The notes under the pieces are model-generated. The model ran no database searches. It worked only from the letters and a program-made list of their open reading frames with translations, and was not told where the DNA came from. A DNA stretch of 28,818 bases from assembly GCA_002403205.1 (NCBI GenBank), contig DHHJ01000014.1, positions 1-28,818 on the forward strand. Direction: 5' to 3'. Positions 7,938-15,406 of the stretch are shown here, in pieces. Both the position numbers and the translations under genes were made by a program. Numbering within the stretch: position 1 is the stretch's first letter; the number at the start of each line of letters is the position of its first letter. The DNA is from Anaerolineaceae bacterium UBA4775. Its GTDB lineage: Bacteria > Chloroflexota > Anaerolineae > Anaerolineales > Anaerolineaceae.

Positions 7938-9265
7938 GTCGGGTAAACTGCCACCTTTCTTCCCGGCACACGCTGTACCAGCCGGGCCAAACGCCGCTCA
8001 ACCTCTTGTTTGACTTCTGCTTTGTTGATCGTCAGCAATTTGCGTCCACGCATCAACACCTGCCCATCGCAGATCACGGTGTCCACATCAGCCGCACCCA
8101 GGGCGTACACCAGGTTGGCTGCAGGGTTGAGCCGGGGCATACTGGCTGCGCGATCCTGGCGGAGCAAGACAATATCCGCCAGGTAACCCGGTTCCAGCTT
8201 GCCCACTTCGGGCTCCCGGCATACCTCAGCACCGCCCAGGAAGGCAATGCGCAAGATTTCGCCCAGAGAAGCCTTACGCGCGTCAGCCTGGATGAACTTT
8301 TGGGTCAGGGCCATCAAACGCATTTGTTCATACAGATCAAGGGTGCTGCTGCTGGCAGCGCCATCCGTTGCCAATCCCAACGGGATCCCCCGCGCCTGGT
8401 ATTGTTCTATGTCGCGCAATCCCATGCCTGCCCTGAGATATGTTTTGGGCGCTTGCCCCACCCCAGCAGGATGATCAGCGATCACCTGCAGATCTTCATC
8501 TGTCGGGTAAAGGCAATGGGCCAGGATGGTCGGCCTCTCCAGGATGCCGGCATCCAACAGTAACCGGATGGGTGTTTTCTGATATTGTGCTAAGGAAGCA
8601 TCCACCTGCTCTTGGGTCTCTGCCGCATGGATGTGAACACCAATGTCCAAATCTTTTGCCACGTGCGCACAGGTATGCAGAAATTCGGGTCCGCACAGGT
8701 ACGGGGAGTGCGGCCCCAGCCAGGTTGTGATCCGTCCGTTCGCCTTACCTTGCCAGCGAGTGATAAAGTGGGTGGTTTCCTTGAGCTTTTCGACACCCTC
8801 ATGTTCAAAAACCGCCCAGGCCAAATTCGCTCTCATACCGCTGGTCTGGACTACCTCGGCGACCTGGTCCATAAAAAAATAATGATCGGCCACATAGGTG
8901 ATGCCCGCTTCGATCATTTCGGCAATACCCAACAGCGCCCCCCAGTACACATCCTCAGGTGTCAAATTCGACTCCATCGGGAAGATATAGTCGTTAAACC
9001 ACTCCGTCAGCGGGACGTCTTCAGCCGCGCCGCGCAGCAGCACCATGGGAACATGGGCATGCGTATTGATCATTCCGGGCACGGCCAGCATCCCCGCGCC
9101 ATCGATCTGCTCGACATCAGGCCCCTCTTGGCCTGGATTGGTGGGCGTAATGGCTTTTATGCGGTTTCCATCAACCCAAATGTCATGACCAAAGCGAAAT
9201 TCCGGTTGTTCCCCCTTTAAACCGAAAACATCACAGTTTTTAATCACAAATCCGCGCATTGTCAA
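7934..9265 (-). CDS. Amidohydrolase, MTA/SAH deaminase-like (TRZ/ATZ family)
   Basis: This protein of about 440 residues has the metal-dependent deaminase motifs in order: INTHAHVPMVLLRGAAEDVPL (H69, H71), HIHAAET (H213, E216), LAHC (H250) and LATDGAASSSTLDLYEQM (D301). This set is typical of 5'-methylthioadenosine/S-adenosylhomocysteine deaminases and related guanine or cytosine deaminases, and all metal ligands are present. It probably removes an amino group from the base of an imported nucleoside or from a released base. TTG at 9265 lies 6 nt after AGAGG and directly follows the previous stop; ATG at 9259 is the alternative. MTA deaminase would be the default label, but the neighbours suggest another purine-like substrate. 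Confidence 0.9.
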   Translation of the reverse strand: MTMRGFVIKNCDVFGLKGEQPEFRFGHDIWVDGNRIKAITPTNPGQEGPDVEQIDGAGMLAVPGMINTHAHVPMVLLRGAAEDVPLTEWFNDYIFPMESNLTPEDVYWGALLGIAEMIEAGITYVADHYFFMDQVAEVVQTSGMRANLAWAVFEHEGVEKLKETTHFITRWQGKANGRITTWLGPHSPYLCGPEFLHTCAHVAKDLDIGVHIHAAETQEQVDASLAQYQKTPIRLLLDAGILERPTILAHCLYPTDEDLQVIADHPAGVGQAPKTYLRAGMGLRDIEQYQARGIPLGLATDGAASSSTLDLYEQMRLMALTQKFIQADARKASLGEILRIAFLGGAEVCREPEVGKLEPGYLADIVLLRQDRAASMPRLNPAANLVYALGAADVDTVICDGQVLMRGRKLLTINKAEVKQEVERRLARLVQRVPGRKVAVYPT

Positions 9266-10270
9266 TTACAACCTCTGGTTAGCGATTTTGTACAACCCGC
9301 TGGTTAACCTTTCAAAGTCTAGCCACGGGTTGGCTTTTTCGAGGGTCTCCAAATGTTCAGGTTTAAAAACATCAATCCCTTTCCATGCGCCTGCAATGGC
9401 ACAGGCCATGGCGGCGACCGTATCTGCGTCGCCCGAAAGGGCTGCGGCCAGAATGGCTGCCTGGGTGGGGTCACCTTCAGCCATCACCAGAACTGCGAAC
9501 GCGGCTGGTACGGCTTCGCTCATGGCCAGGGATGTACCGATCAAATCATACACATCCTGAAGCCGATCGCGCACGGGTTTGTCGGAAGATACCAGGTCCA
9601 CCGCCCACTGAATCCGGCGGGGAATGGAGGCCCCCAGCCACACATTGCCAAACTTGCGGCCCTCATGCCCGGCCGTTATCCCTGCCTTGACCACATCTTC
9701 CAGGGTGCTCCCGGATACCAAAGCCTTCGAAATTGCACCGGCAACCGCGGCCGCACCGGAAATGGCAACATCCGTGTTATGGCTGGGCACACACGCAGCC
9801 ACCGCATCTTCGATAGCCTGGCCGAGATTCCCAGGGTTGATCAGCCCGATAGGTGAAACGCGCATCGCTGCGCCGTTGGTATCGCCAAAGCGGCCGACTT
9901 CACGTAAGTCTTCACCGCGCATAATGGCCTGGATAGCCCGTCGGCTGGATGGCCCGACATAGGGGCTATCATCGCCGCCAATGCGCTGGTACCAGTTCAC
10001 CAATGCCCGGGCGACACCTGCCTCGCTGACTCCCCCCTCCTCAAGGATCACCTCGGCAATCGCCGCAGCTTGTTCCGTGTCATCCGTCACCTGACCGGCC
10101 GTCAGGTTGTGATGGACGGGGTGGTCCTTTGGCCCGTCCAAAAATGTCTCGATATAGCCGCCATAGAATTCCCGGGTTTTCTGGGGGTTTAGCATGGCCG
10201 GCATGGCCCAGGCGTCACCTAAAGCCTGGCCGTAGAAACCACCCCGGATCTTTTTTAGGAGCTCAGTCAT
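9266..10270 (-). CDS. ADP-ribosylglycohydrolase-family protein (YegU-like)
   Basis: The 334-residue protein shows the DraG/ADP-ribosylglycohydrolase pattern: GGFYGQALGDAWAMP near the start, VTDDTEQAA (D63, D64) for one metal pair, GDTNGAAMRVSPIG around 129-142, and LSGDADTVAAMACAIAGAWKG with D281, D283 and T284. The two aspartate clusters would hold a binuclear magnesium or manganese site that hydrolyses an N- or O-ribosyl bond. E. coli YegU belongs to the same family and sits beside a nucleoside transporter (YegT) and a PfkB kinase (YegV), the same combination as here. A role in small-molecule nucleoside or ADP-ribose breakdown is more likely than protein de-ADP-ribosylation, which is inference. 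It starts 5 nt after the permease gene, with a weak ribosome site. Confidence 0.92.
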   Translation of the reverse strand: MTELLKKIRGGFYGQALGDAWAMPAMLNPQKTREFYGGYIETFLDGPKDHPVHHNLTAGQVTDDTEQAAAIAEVILEEGGVSEAGVARALVNWYQRIGGDDSPYVGPSSRRAIQAIMRGEDLREVGRFGDTNGAAMRVSPIGLINPGNLGQAIEDAVAACVPSHNTDVAISGAAAVAGAISKALVSGSTLEDVVKAGITAGHEGRKFGNVWLGASIPRRIQWAVDLVSSDKPVRDRLQDVYDLIGTSLAMSEAVPAAFAVLVMAEGDPTQAAILAAALSGDADTVAAMACAIAGAWKGIDVFKPEHLETLEKANPWLDFERLTSGLYKIANQRL

Positions 10271-10275
10271 ATTTC

Positions 10276-11247
10276 TTACTCAACGCTGGCCATGGATTGC
10301 ATGTGCTGCTCCTGGAATTTCCGCCTGCGCTCTCGCTTGACGGCTTGCTCGCGCAGATTGTAGATCACCAGGGCCAAAATCGTCACAATGTACGGGATGG
10401 TTTGCACCAGTTGCGATGGAATGCGCAATGAACCCAATTGATGCGATAGCGCATCCGCAAACCCAAACAGGATCGCCGCCAGCAGTGTGCCCCAGGGCTT
10501 TCTTCCGCCCAGGTAAACCGCTGCCAGCGCAATGAACCCCCGGCCTGCCGTCATCTCCCTCTGGAAGATCGTCAAATAAGCCATCGACATGGTCATGCCA
10601 CCAAAGGAAGCCAGAAAACCAGAAATGAGCAAAGCGATCATCCTGGTGCGCTTCACATTGATACCCATGGTTTCAGCTGCTTGTGGGTTTTCACCCACTG
10701 CCCTAAGGTGCGTTCCCCAAGGTGTCCGGTAGAGGTAAATTGACACCAACCAGGTCAATATGAAGGCAAGCCACACAAAGATGTGTTGCCCGCTGATAAC
10801 CCTGCCTAAAAAGGGAATATCCTGGATGAGGGGGATGTTGATGTTGGGCACTCTGCCACTGGCTAAAGATTGCGAGTTTCCTTTATCGCCCGTCAGCACA
10901 TACAGCAAGAAGATCGTGCCACCCGTGGCAAGGATGTTGATCGCAATACCAGCCAAAATGATATTTGTTTCTAGGTGTAGGTGGAACCAACCCAAAACAA
11001 ACGAGATCAGGACACCGCTGGCTACACCCGCCAATACGCCCAAGAACACACTGCCAGAATACGCTGAAACAACCACACCTGTAAAGGCCGAGGTCAGCAT
11101 GATCCCTTCGAGAGCAATGTTGACCGCCCCTGAAAGGTCAGTGATCAAGCCACCCAGGGCAGGCAGGATCAAAGGTGTGCTGATGCGCAAAACACTGGCA
11201 AGAAACGCAGCACTGAAAATACTTCGCAAAACGACGTCAAATGACAT
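10276..11247 (-). CDS. ABC transporter permease, BMP/nucleoside type (second permease)
   Basis: The 323-residue protein is strongly hydrophobic, with about 8-9 membrane segments. It carries conserved motifs of the branched-chain/ribose permease family: GALGGLITDLSG-like start, VNIALEGIMLTSAF, and the loop GENPQAAETMGINVKRTR that contacts the ATPase. FIALAAVYLGGRKPWGT near residue 245 is typical of the second permease of nucleoside importers (as in BmpA-NupABC or YufNOPQ systems). AAGGAGG lies 5 nt before ATG, and the gene overlaps the preceding permease by 11 nt. The C-terminal tail is basic and cytoplasmic. It forms the channel together with the next permease. Confidence 0.93.
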   Translation of the reverse strand: MSFDVVLRSIFSAAFLASVLRISTPLILPALGGLITDLSGAVNIALEGIMLTSAFTGVVVSAYSGSVFLGVLAGVASGVLISFVLGWFHLHLETNIILAGIAINILATGGTIFLLYVLTGDKGNSQSLASGRVPNINIPLIQDIPFLGRVISGQHIFVWLAFILTWLVSIYLYRTPWGTHLRAVGENPQAAETMGINVKRTRMIALLISGFLASFGGMTMSMAYLTIFQREMTAGRGFIALAAVYLGGRKPWGTLLAAILFGFADALSHQLGSLRIPSQLVQTIPYIVTILALVIYNLREQAVKRERRRKFQEQHMQSMASVE

Positions 11248-12376
11248 TTTGGCCTCCTTCCTCGATGGCCTCAGCTTTTGTGTTCTCTCTCATGTTGTTA
11301 ACCCGTTGCTGCACAATGGGCAATACGCGTTCGGCGGTCACCAGCAGGATGATGATCGCCTGGATGACCAGAACCATCTCACGCGAGACATCACTGGACC
11401 GTTCCATAATATCAGCCCCTGCTCTCAGGTAGCCATAGGCCAGTGCAGCAAAAGGCACCGCGACGGGGTTATTGCGGGCCAGCAAAGCAACCACAATCCC
11501 CTCGAAGGCAATCCCAATGGTGATGTTGGCAATCAATTTTTCATGAATGCCCATGCCCAGGTGTGCACCCGCTAATCCCGCCACAGCACCGCTGATAGCA
11601 AAGGTCAGGATCACGGTTTTCTTTGTGTTGATCCCGCCATAGCGTGCAAACTTCATGTTGGCACCCAGCATGCGCAATTCATAGCCAAAGGGGGTTCGGT
11701 ACATCAGGTACCACACCAGCACCACCACCGCAATGGCGATATACAGCATGATGGTGATGTTTGCCCGCCTCGAAAACAGCTCATATGCTTCCGCCAGGAA
11801 GGGCACGTTAGGGATAAAAGTTGGTAGGACGCCCTCTTTCGGGAAAAAGTCCGATGCATTGTATCCGGCCCCTTCCGGCTTGATATGAAAGATCAGGAAG
11901 TAATCATAAACGCGCAATGCGATGGCGTTGAGCATCAGTGTGGAAACGATTTCGTTAGCATTGAGATGGGCCTTCAGATACCCCGGTAGAGCACCGAACA
12001 AGAACCCGACCAGCATGGCGGCGAACAGCGCCAGGGGGATTCTCAAAATGGCCGGCAGGGGGACAAAAAGGGAAATTGTGCCCGAAACCAATGCCCCCAG
12101 CAGCATCTGTCCCTCAGCACCCATGCTGAACAATTCTGCCTTGAACACCAAAGCGACAGACAAGCCCAGTAGGGTTAGCGTGATGGCCTCTTTGATCCAC
12201 TCGCCGGTTCGGTTAATCCTTGAAACCGGGCCAGTTAAGAATGCTTTATAGGCCCCAACAGGGTCCTCACTGACCAACAATGTGATGATGAAACCCAAAG
12301 TAAGCGAAATAGTAATAGCCAGCAGAATCCGCAGAAATTCACGCACAGCGGGTTTCATGTAGAGTTTGCGGATCAT
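11237..12376 (-). CDS. ABC transporter permease, BMP/nucleoside type (first permease)
   Basis: The 379-residue membrane protein has about 9-10 hydrophobic segments. The first begins near residue 15, followed by a periplasmic loop with DPVGAYKAFLTGP, a motif common in the first permease of nucleoside ABC importers. GAEGQMLLGAL and LKAHLNANEIVSTLMLNAIA are family landmarks, and GANMKFARYGGINTKKT is the cytoplasmic coupling loop for the ATPase. It starts in an ATGA overlap with the ATPase gene and ends 11 nt into the next permease gene, so the three are co-translated. The large loop after NEIVSTLMLNA may face outward and contact the binding protein. Confidence 0.93.
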   Translation of the reverse strand: MIRKLYMKPAVREFLRILLAITISLTLGFIITLLVSEDPVGAYKAFLTGPVSRINRTGEWIKEAITLTLLGLSVALVFKAELFSMGAEGQMLLGALVSGTISLFVPLPAILRIPLALFAAMLVGFLFGALPGYLKAHLNANEIVSTLMLNAIALRVYDYFLIFHIKPEGAGYNASDFFPKEGVLPTFIPNVPFLAEAYELFSRRANITIMLYIAIAVVVLVWYLMYRTPFGYELRMLGANMKFARYGGINTKKTVILTFAISGAVAGLAGAHLGMGIHEKLIANITIGIAFEGIVVALLARNNPVAVPFAALAYGYLRAGADIMERSSDVSREMVLVIQAIIILLVTAERVLPIVQQRVNNMRENTKAEAIEEGGQNVI

Positions 12377-13917
12377 AACAGTTCCTCCATCTCTTCCTTC
12401 GATTGGTGCTTGATGCCCAGCATGTAAAGCCCCAATTCCTCCTCCGTCACGGATGCTGCATCAGGGAAAACGCCAGTGATTTCACCCTCAAACATGGTAA
12501 TAATCCGGTCGGATAAGCTCATCACCTCGCCCAGGTCTGCAGATACGAGTAAAACTGCTGTGCCGTCGGTGCGCTGTTTGACAAGTTGCTCACGGACAAA
12601 TTCCGTGGCACCCACATCAATTCCACGTGTTGGCTGGGCAGCGATCAACAGCTCAGGGTCAGAGGTAAACTCTCGGGCCACAATCACCTTTTGCATGTTG
12701 CCGCCCGAAAGCGAAGCCACCGGCAGTTCACCATCGGGGGTCAGGATACCGTACTTCTCGATGCTTTTAGCGCCTAACTCTGCCACCTGTTTGTAGTCGA
12801 TCGACGCGCCTTTTTTGTAGGGCGGTCTGAAGTAGCGGTCCACAATCAGGTTTTCGTTAATCGATGCCTCCAGGGCCAGTCCATTGGTCAACCGGTCCTC
12901 CGGGATGTGGCTCACCCCAGCCATGCGCACCTCTCGTGGGGTCTTGTTGAGCACGGCTTTCCCGTTCACCAGGGCATTGCCGGATGTAGACGGCCTGAGC
13001 CCCGTCATGATTTCAACCAGTTCCGTCTGCCCGTTACCTTCAACACCCGCGATGCCTAAAATCTCCCCGGCATAGATGTTAAAGGAAACATCATTCAAAA
13101 CGGATCGCCCGGTATCGTTGATATAGGTCAGTCGCTGTACTTCCATCACTTTGCGCCCTCTTTGTGCGGGCGGCTTTTCCACGCGCAATAGCACATCACG
13201 GCCGACCATCATGCGCGCCAGGCTTTCACGTGTTGCTTCACTGGTGGGCAAAGTGCCCACCACTTCTCCTTGGCGCAAAACGGTCACCCGGTCTGAGACT
13301 TCCATCACCTCGCGTAATTTATGGGTAATGAAAATCACCGTTTTTCCCTGTTCGACTAATTTACGAATGGCGAGAAATAATTCCTGTGTTTCTTGTGGTG
13401 TTAATACTGCAGTTGGTTCGTCAAGGATCAGGATGTTTGCCCCACGGTAAAGTGCTTTCAAAATTTCGACCCGCTGGCGCATACCAACATTGATTGAATC
13501 TACAATCGCTTTCGGTTCAACCCGCAAGCCATATTGTTCCGAAATCTGGATCGTTTCATCGATGGCTTTCTGTTTGTTCAGCAGACCACGTTGGGTGGGT
13601 TCCTGTCCCAGTACAATATTCTCGGCAACGGTGAATGATGGCACCAGCATGAAGTTTTGGTGCACCATGCCGATCCCGGCATCAATGGCGTCTCGCGACG
13701 AATGAAAATGGCGCTCCAGCCCTTCCACGACAACCTGGCCTTGGGTGGGCTGCTCCATGCCATAGATGATCTTCATCAACGTGGATTTTCCAGCGCCATT
13801 TTCACCGACCAGCGCATGAATTTCACCCGGTTCTACAGAAAAATTGACGCCCTTATTCGCCATCACACCATTGGGATAGATCTTGTAAATAGCCTTCAAC
13901 TCAATAATTGGCGGCAT
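12373..13917 (-). CDS. ABC transporter ATP-binding protein, double NBD (nucleoside importer)
   Basis: The 514-residue protein contains two ATPase halves in tandem, as in ribose- and nucleoside-type importers. Half one has Walker A GENGAGKST (38-46), the Q-loop VHQNFMLV, the signature-like NVGMRQRVEILKAL and Walker B LILDEP (162-167). Half two, from about residue 260, has a degenerate Walker A (GVEGNGQTE), a good LSGGNMQKVIVAREF signature and LIAAQPTRGIDVGA. The asymmetry is normal for this group. ATG at 13917 is placed 5 nt after GGAGG; an earlier in-frame GTG overlaps that SD. It powers import through the two permeases encoded immediately after it. Confidence 0.95.
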   Translation of the reverse strand: MPPIIELKAIYKIYPNGVMANKGVNFSVEPGEIHALVGENGAGKSTLMKIIYGMEQPTQGQVVVEGLERHFHSSRDAIDAGIGMVHQNFMLVPSFTVAENIVLGQEPTQRGLLNKQKAIDETIQISEQYGLRVEPKAIVDSINVGMRQRVEILKALYRGANILILDEPTAVLTPQETQELFLAIRKLVEQGKTVIFITHKLREVMEVSDRVTVLRQGEVVGTLPTSEATRESLARMMVGRDVLLRVEKPPAQRGRKVMEVQRLTYINDTGRSVLNDVSFNIYAGEILGIAGVEGNGQTELVEIMTGLRPSTSGNALVNGKAVLNKTPREVRMAGVSHIPEDRLTNGLALEASINENLIVDRYFRPPYKKGASIDYKQVAELGAKSIEKYGILTPDGELPVASLSGGNMQKVIVAREFTSDPELLIAAQPTRGIDVGATEFVREQLVKQRTDGTAVLLVSADLGEVMSLSDRIITMFEGEITGVFPDAASVTEEELGLYMLGIKHQSKEEMEELL

Positions 13918-13934
13918 GTAAACCTCCACGAATA

Positions 13935-13967
13935 AACTGGCAGGGAGTTGATCACTCCCTGCCAGTT
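13935..13967 (-). terminator. Strong hairpin between binding-protein and ATPase genes
   Basis: AACTGGCAGGGAGT (13935-13948) and its perfect complement (13954-13967) form a 14-bp stem with a 5-nt loop. On the minus strand a short TTTATT follows. The hairpin lies 19 nt after the stop of the binding protein and directly before the ATPase ribosome site. It probably acts as a partial terminator or mRNA-end stabiliser, giving more binding protein than transporter, as is common in ABC operons. Confidence 0.8.
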
Positions 13968-13985
13968 AACCTTTATGGTATGAGA

Positions 13986-15035
13986 TTAGTTGAACACAGT
14001 GTCAACAACAATACTGCCATTGATCAGGTCTTGCTCGATCTGCTCAATGGTCGCTTTGACATCATCGGGTGTCATTCTCTCATAGTACTCATTCTTTGCC
14101 AGGCCAACGCCGCCTTCAGCAACACCGAGGGCTTCTGCTTCACCAAACGGCAGGGTGCCTTCAATGAACATCTTCATTGCACGATACAGGCTGTTATCCA
14201 CATTCTTCATCATTGAGGTGGGAATGAATTCAGCCTGGGCGGGGTCAGTTTCAGCAATGATCTGTGCTTGGTCTGAATCGACGCCAATGGCGAAATTTCC
14301 CATCTCCTGGGCTGCCTCAAAGACACCGACACCCGTGCCACCAGCAACCTGGAAGACATAGTCAGCACCCTGCTGGAACATGGCAAGCGCCAGTTCTTTG
14401 CCTTTGGCTGGGTCATTCCAGCCGCCAGCGTATTGAACGATCACGTTCGAAACGCCTTGTTCTCGCGCACCCTGCTCGTAACCAACAATGAAGTCATTGA
14501 TCACAGGGATGTCCTGGCCGCCAACCACGCCAACGACACCGGTTTCACTCATCAGGCCAACATACACACCGGCCATGTAGGAACCCTCATTCTGCTTGTA
14601 GGTCACAGAATACACATTCGAGAGGTCTGCCTTTGTGTAATCAACCGACACATCGTAGATGATGAAATACTTGTCGGGATATTGTGGGGCAACGATTTCC
14701 AGGAATTCAGACATCTGGTAGGTGCCGAGGATCATGACATCATATTCCTCGTTCGCGGCGGCATCTTCCAGGGCAGCTTGCCAGCGGGCAGGATCGATGC
14801 CTGCTTCAATGGTTTTCACCTGCACCTGGGGAAAGTCAGCCATGACGCGCTGCATTCCACGATCTGCTGAGTCAAAGAAGGATTTATCGCCCAGCACGCC
14901 GTTGATCAGGTTAACAACCCGAATCACATCTTCCGGCTCATCTGGGGTTGCCGCAGGTTCTGAAGGCCCACAGGCTGCCAGCAGCATGCTGGTTAAAATC
15001 ATCAGACTCATAAACACAACTAAATTCTTTTTCAT
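13986..15035 (-). CDS. BMP-family substrate-binding lipoprotein
   Basis: The protein starts MKKNLVVFMSLMILTSMLLAAC: two lysines, a hydrophobic stretch and an LAAC lipobox, so it is an exported lipoprotein anchored by the cysteine. The mature part (about 330 residues) has the BMP/PnrA fold pattern: NGVLGDKSFFDSADRGMQ near the start, IYDVSVDY, GSYMAGVYVGLMSETGVVGVVGGQDIPVINDF and VFQVAGGTGVGVFEAAQ, then GVDSDQAQIIAE. BMP proteins of this type bind nucleosides. ATG at 15035 is preceded by GGAGGAG 12 nt upstream; an earlier TTG would include that SD in the coding region. It is the first gene of the long minus-strand cluster and fixes its likely substrate class. Confidence 0.95.
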   Translation of the reverse strand: MKKNLVVFMSLMILTSMLLAACGPSEPAATPDEPEDVIRVVNLINGVLGDKSFFDSADRGMQRVMADFPQVQVKTIEAGIDPARWQAALEDAAANEEYDVMILGTYQMSEFLEIVAPQYPDKYFIIYDVSVDYTKADLSNVYSVTYKQNEGSYMAGVYVGLMSETGVVGVVGGQDIPVINDFIVGYEQGAREQGVSNVIVQYAGGWNDPAKGKELALAMFQQGADYVFQVAGGTGVGVFEAAQEMGNFAIGVDSDQAQIIAETDPAQAEFIPTSMMKNVDNSLYRAMKMFIEGTLPFGEAEALGVAEGGVGLAKNEYYERMTPDDVKATIEQIEQDLINGSIVVDTVFN

Positions 15036-15161
15036 TTTTAAAAAACGCTCCTCCAAACTAGATTAAGATTTTCTGTCACCTTTTCCATTATTTACGCTTG
15101 GACTTTTCTTTCACTCGATGGTCAACTCCTTTCTTCTCATCTGCTGAAATGCAGATATACA

Positions 15162-15167
15162 ATTATA
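15162..15167 (-). promoter_or_regulatory. Candidate -10 box for the nucleoside cluster
   Basis: A perfect TATAAT reads on the minus strand about 127 nt before the binding-protein start. The -35 region is poor and is overlapped by the palindrome at 15180-15191, which suggests control by an activator or repressor at that site. Confidence 0.5.
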
Positions 15168-15346
15168 AGCGCAGAACCTGTGATTTATCACGCTTAATTC
15201 CGATGAATCTTTTTTCTAAACCAGGTGTTGAGACACCAAATCTCCAAACAAGCTGAACAACCACCCCAATAACCATTTAGAAACCATATCATTACTTTCT
15301 GTTCTTGAAAGGCTTGCGTAAAGAATGATGTGCTCAAGTAACCCTA

Positions 15347-15355
15347 TGCTATAAT
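15347..15355 (+). promoter_or_regulatory. Extended -10 promoter of the divergent ADP-ribosylglycohydrolase gene
   Basis: TGC followed directly by TATAAT (15350-15355) is an extended -10 element; no good -35 is seen. The leader would be about 45 nt and ends with GGAGGTGA just before the ATG. Confidence 0.65.
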
Positions 15356-15406
15356 AACTGCGGTTTTTTTACCAATCGGACCCTACATACCAACCCCGGA
15401 GGTGAC

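Larger units (their letters stand above)
15036..15406. promoter_or_regulatory. Divergent control region between binding-protein gene and second ADP-ribosylglycohydrolase gene
   Basis: This 371-nt region is the only long non-coding stretch around the cluster. It holds a -10 box TATAAT on the minus strand (15167-15162), an extended -10 on the plus strand at 15347-15355, and three inverted repeats. GTGATttATCAC (15180-15191) and GGTGTtgagACACC (15224-15237) look like operator half-sites; ATCTGCtgaaatGCAGAT (15139-15156) falls in the minus-strand leader. No regulator gene lies in the window. Confidence 0.6.

Noticed and set aside
15036..15161. Purine riboswitch in the binding-protein leader
   Set aside because: I could not find the conserved three-way-junction core; only simple inverted repeats are visible.
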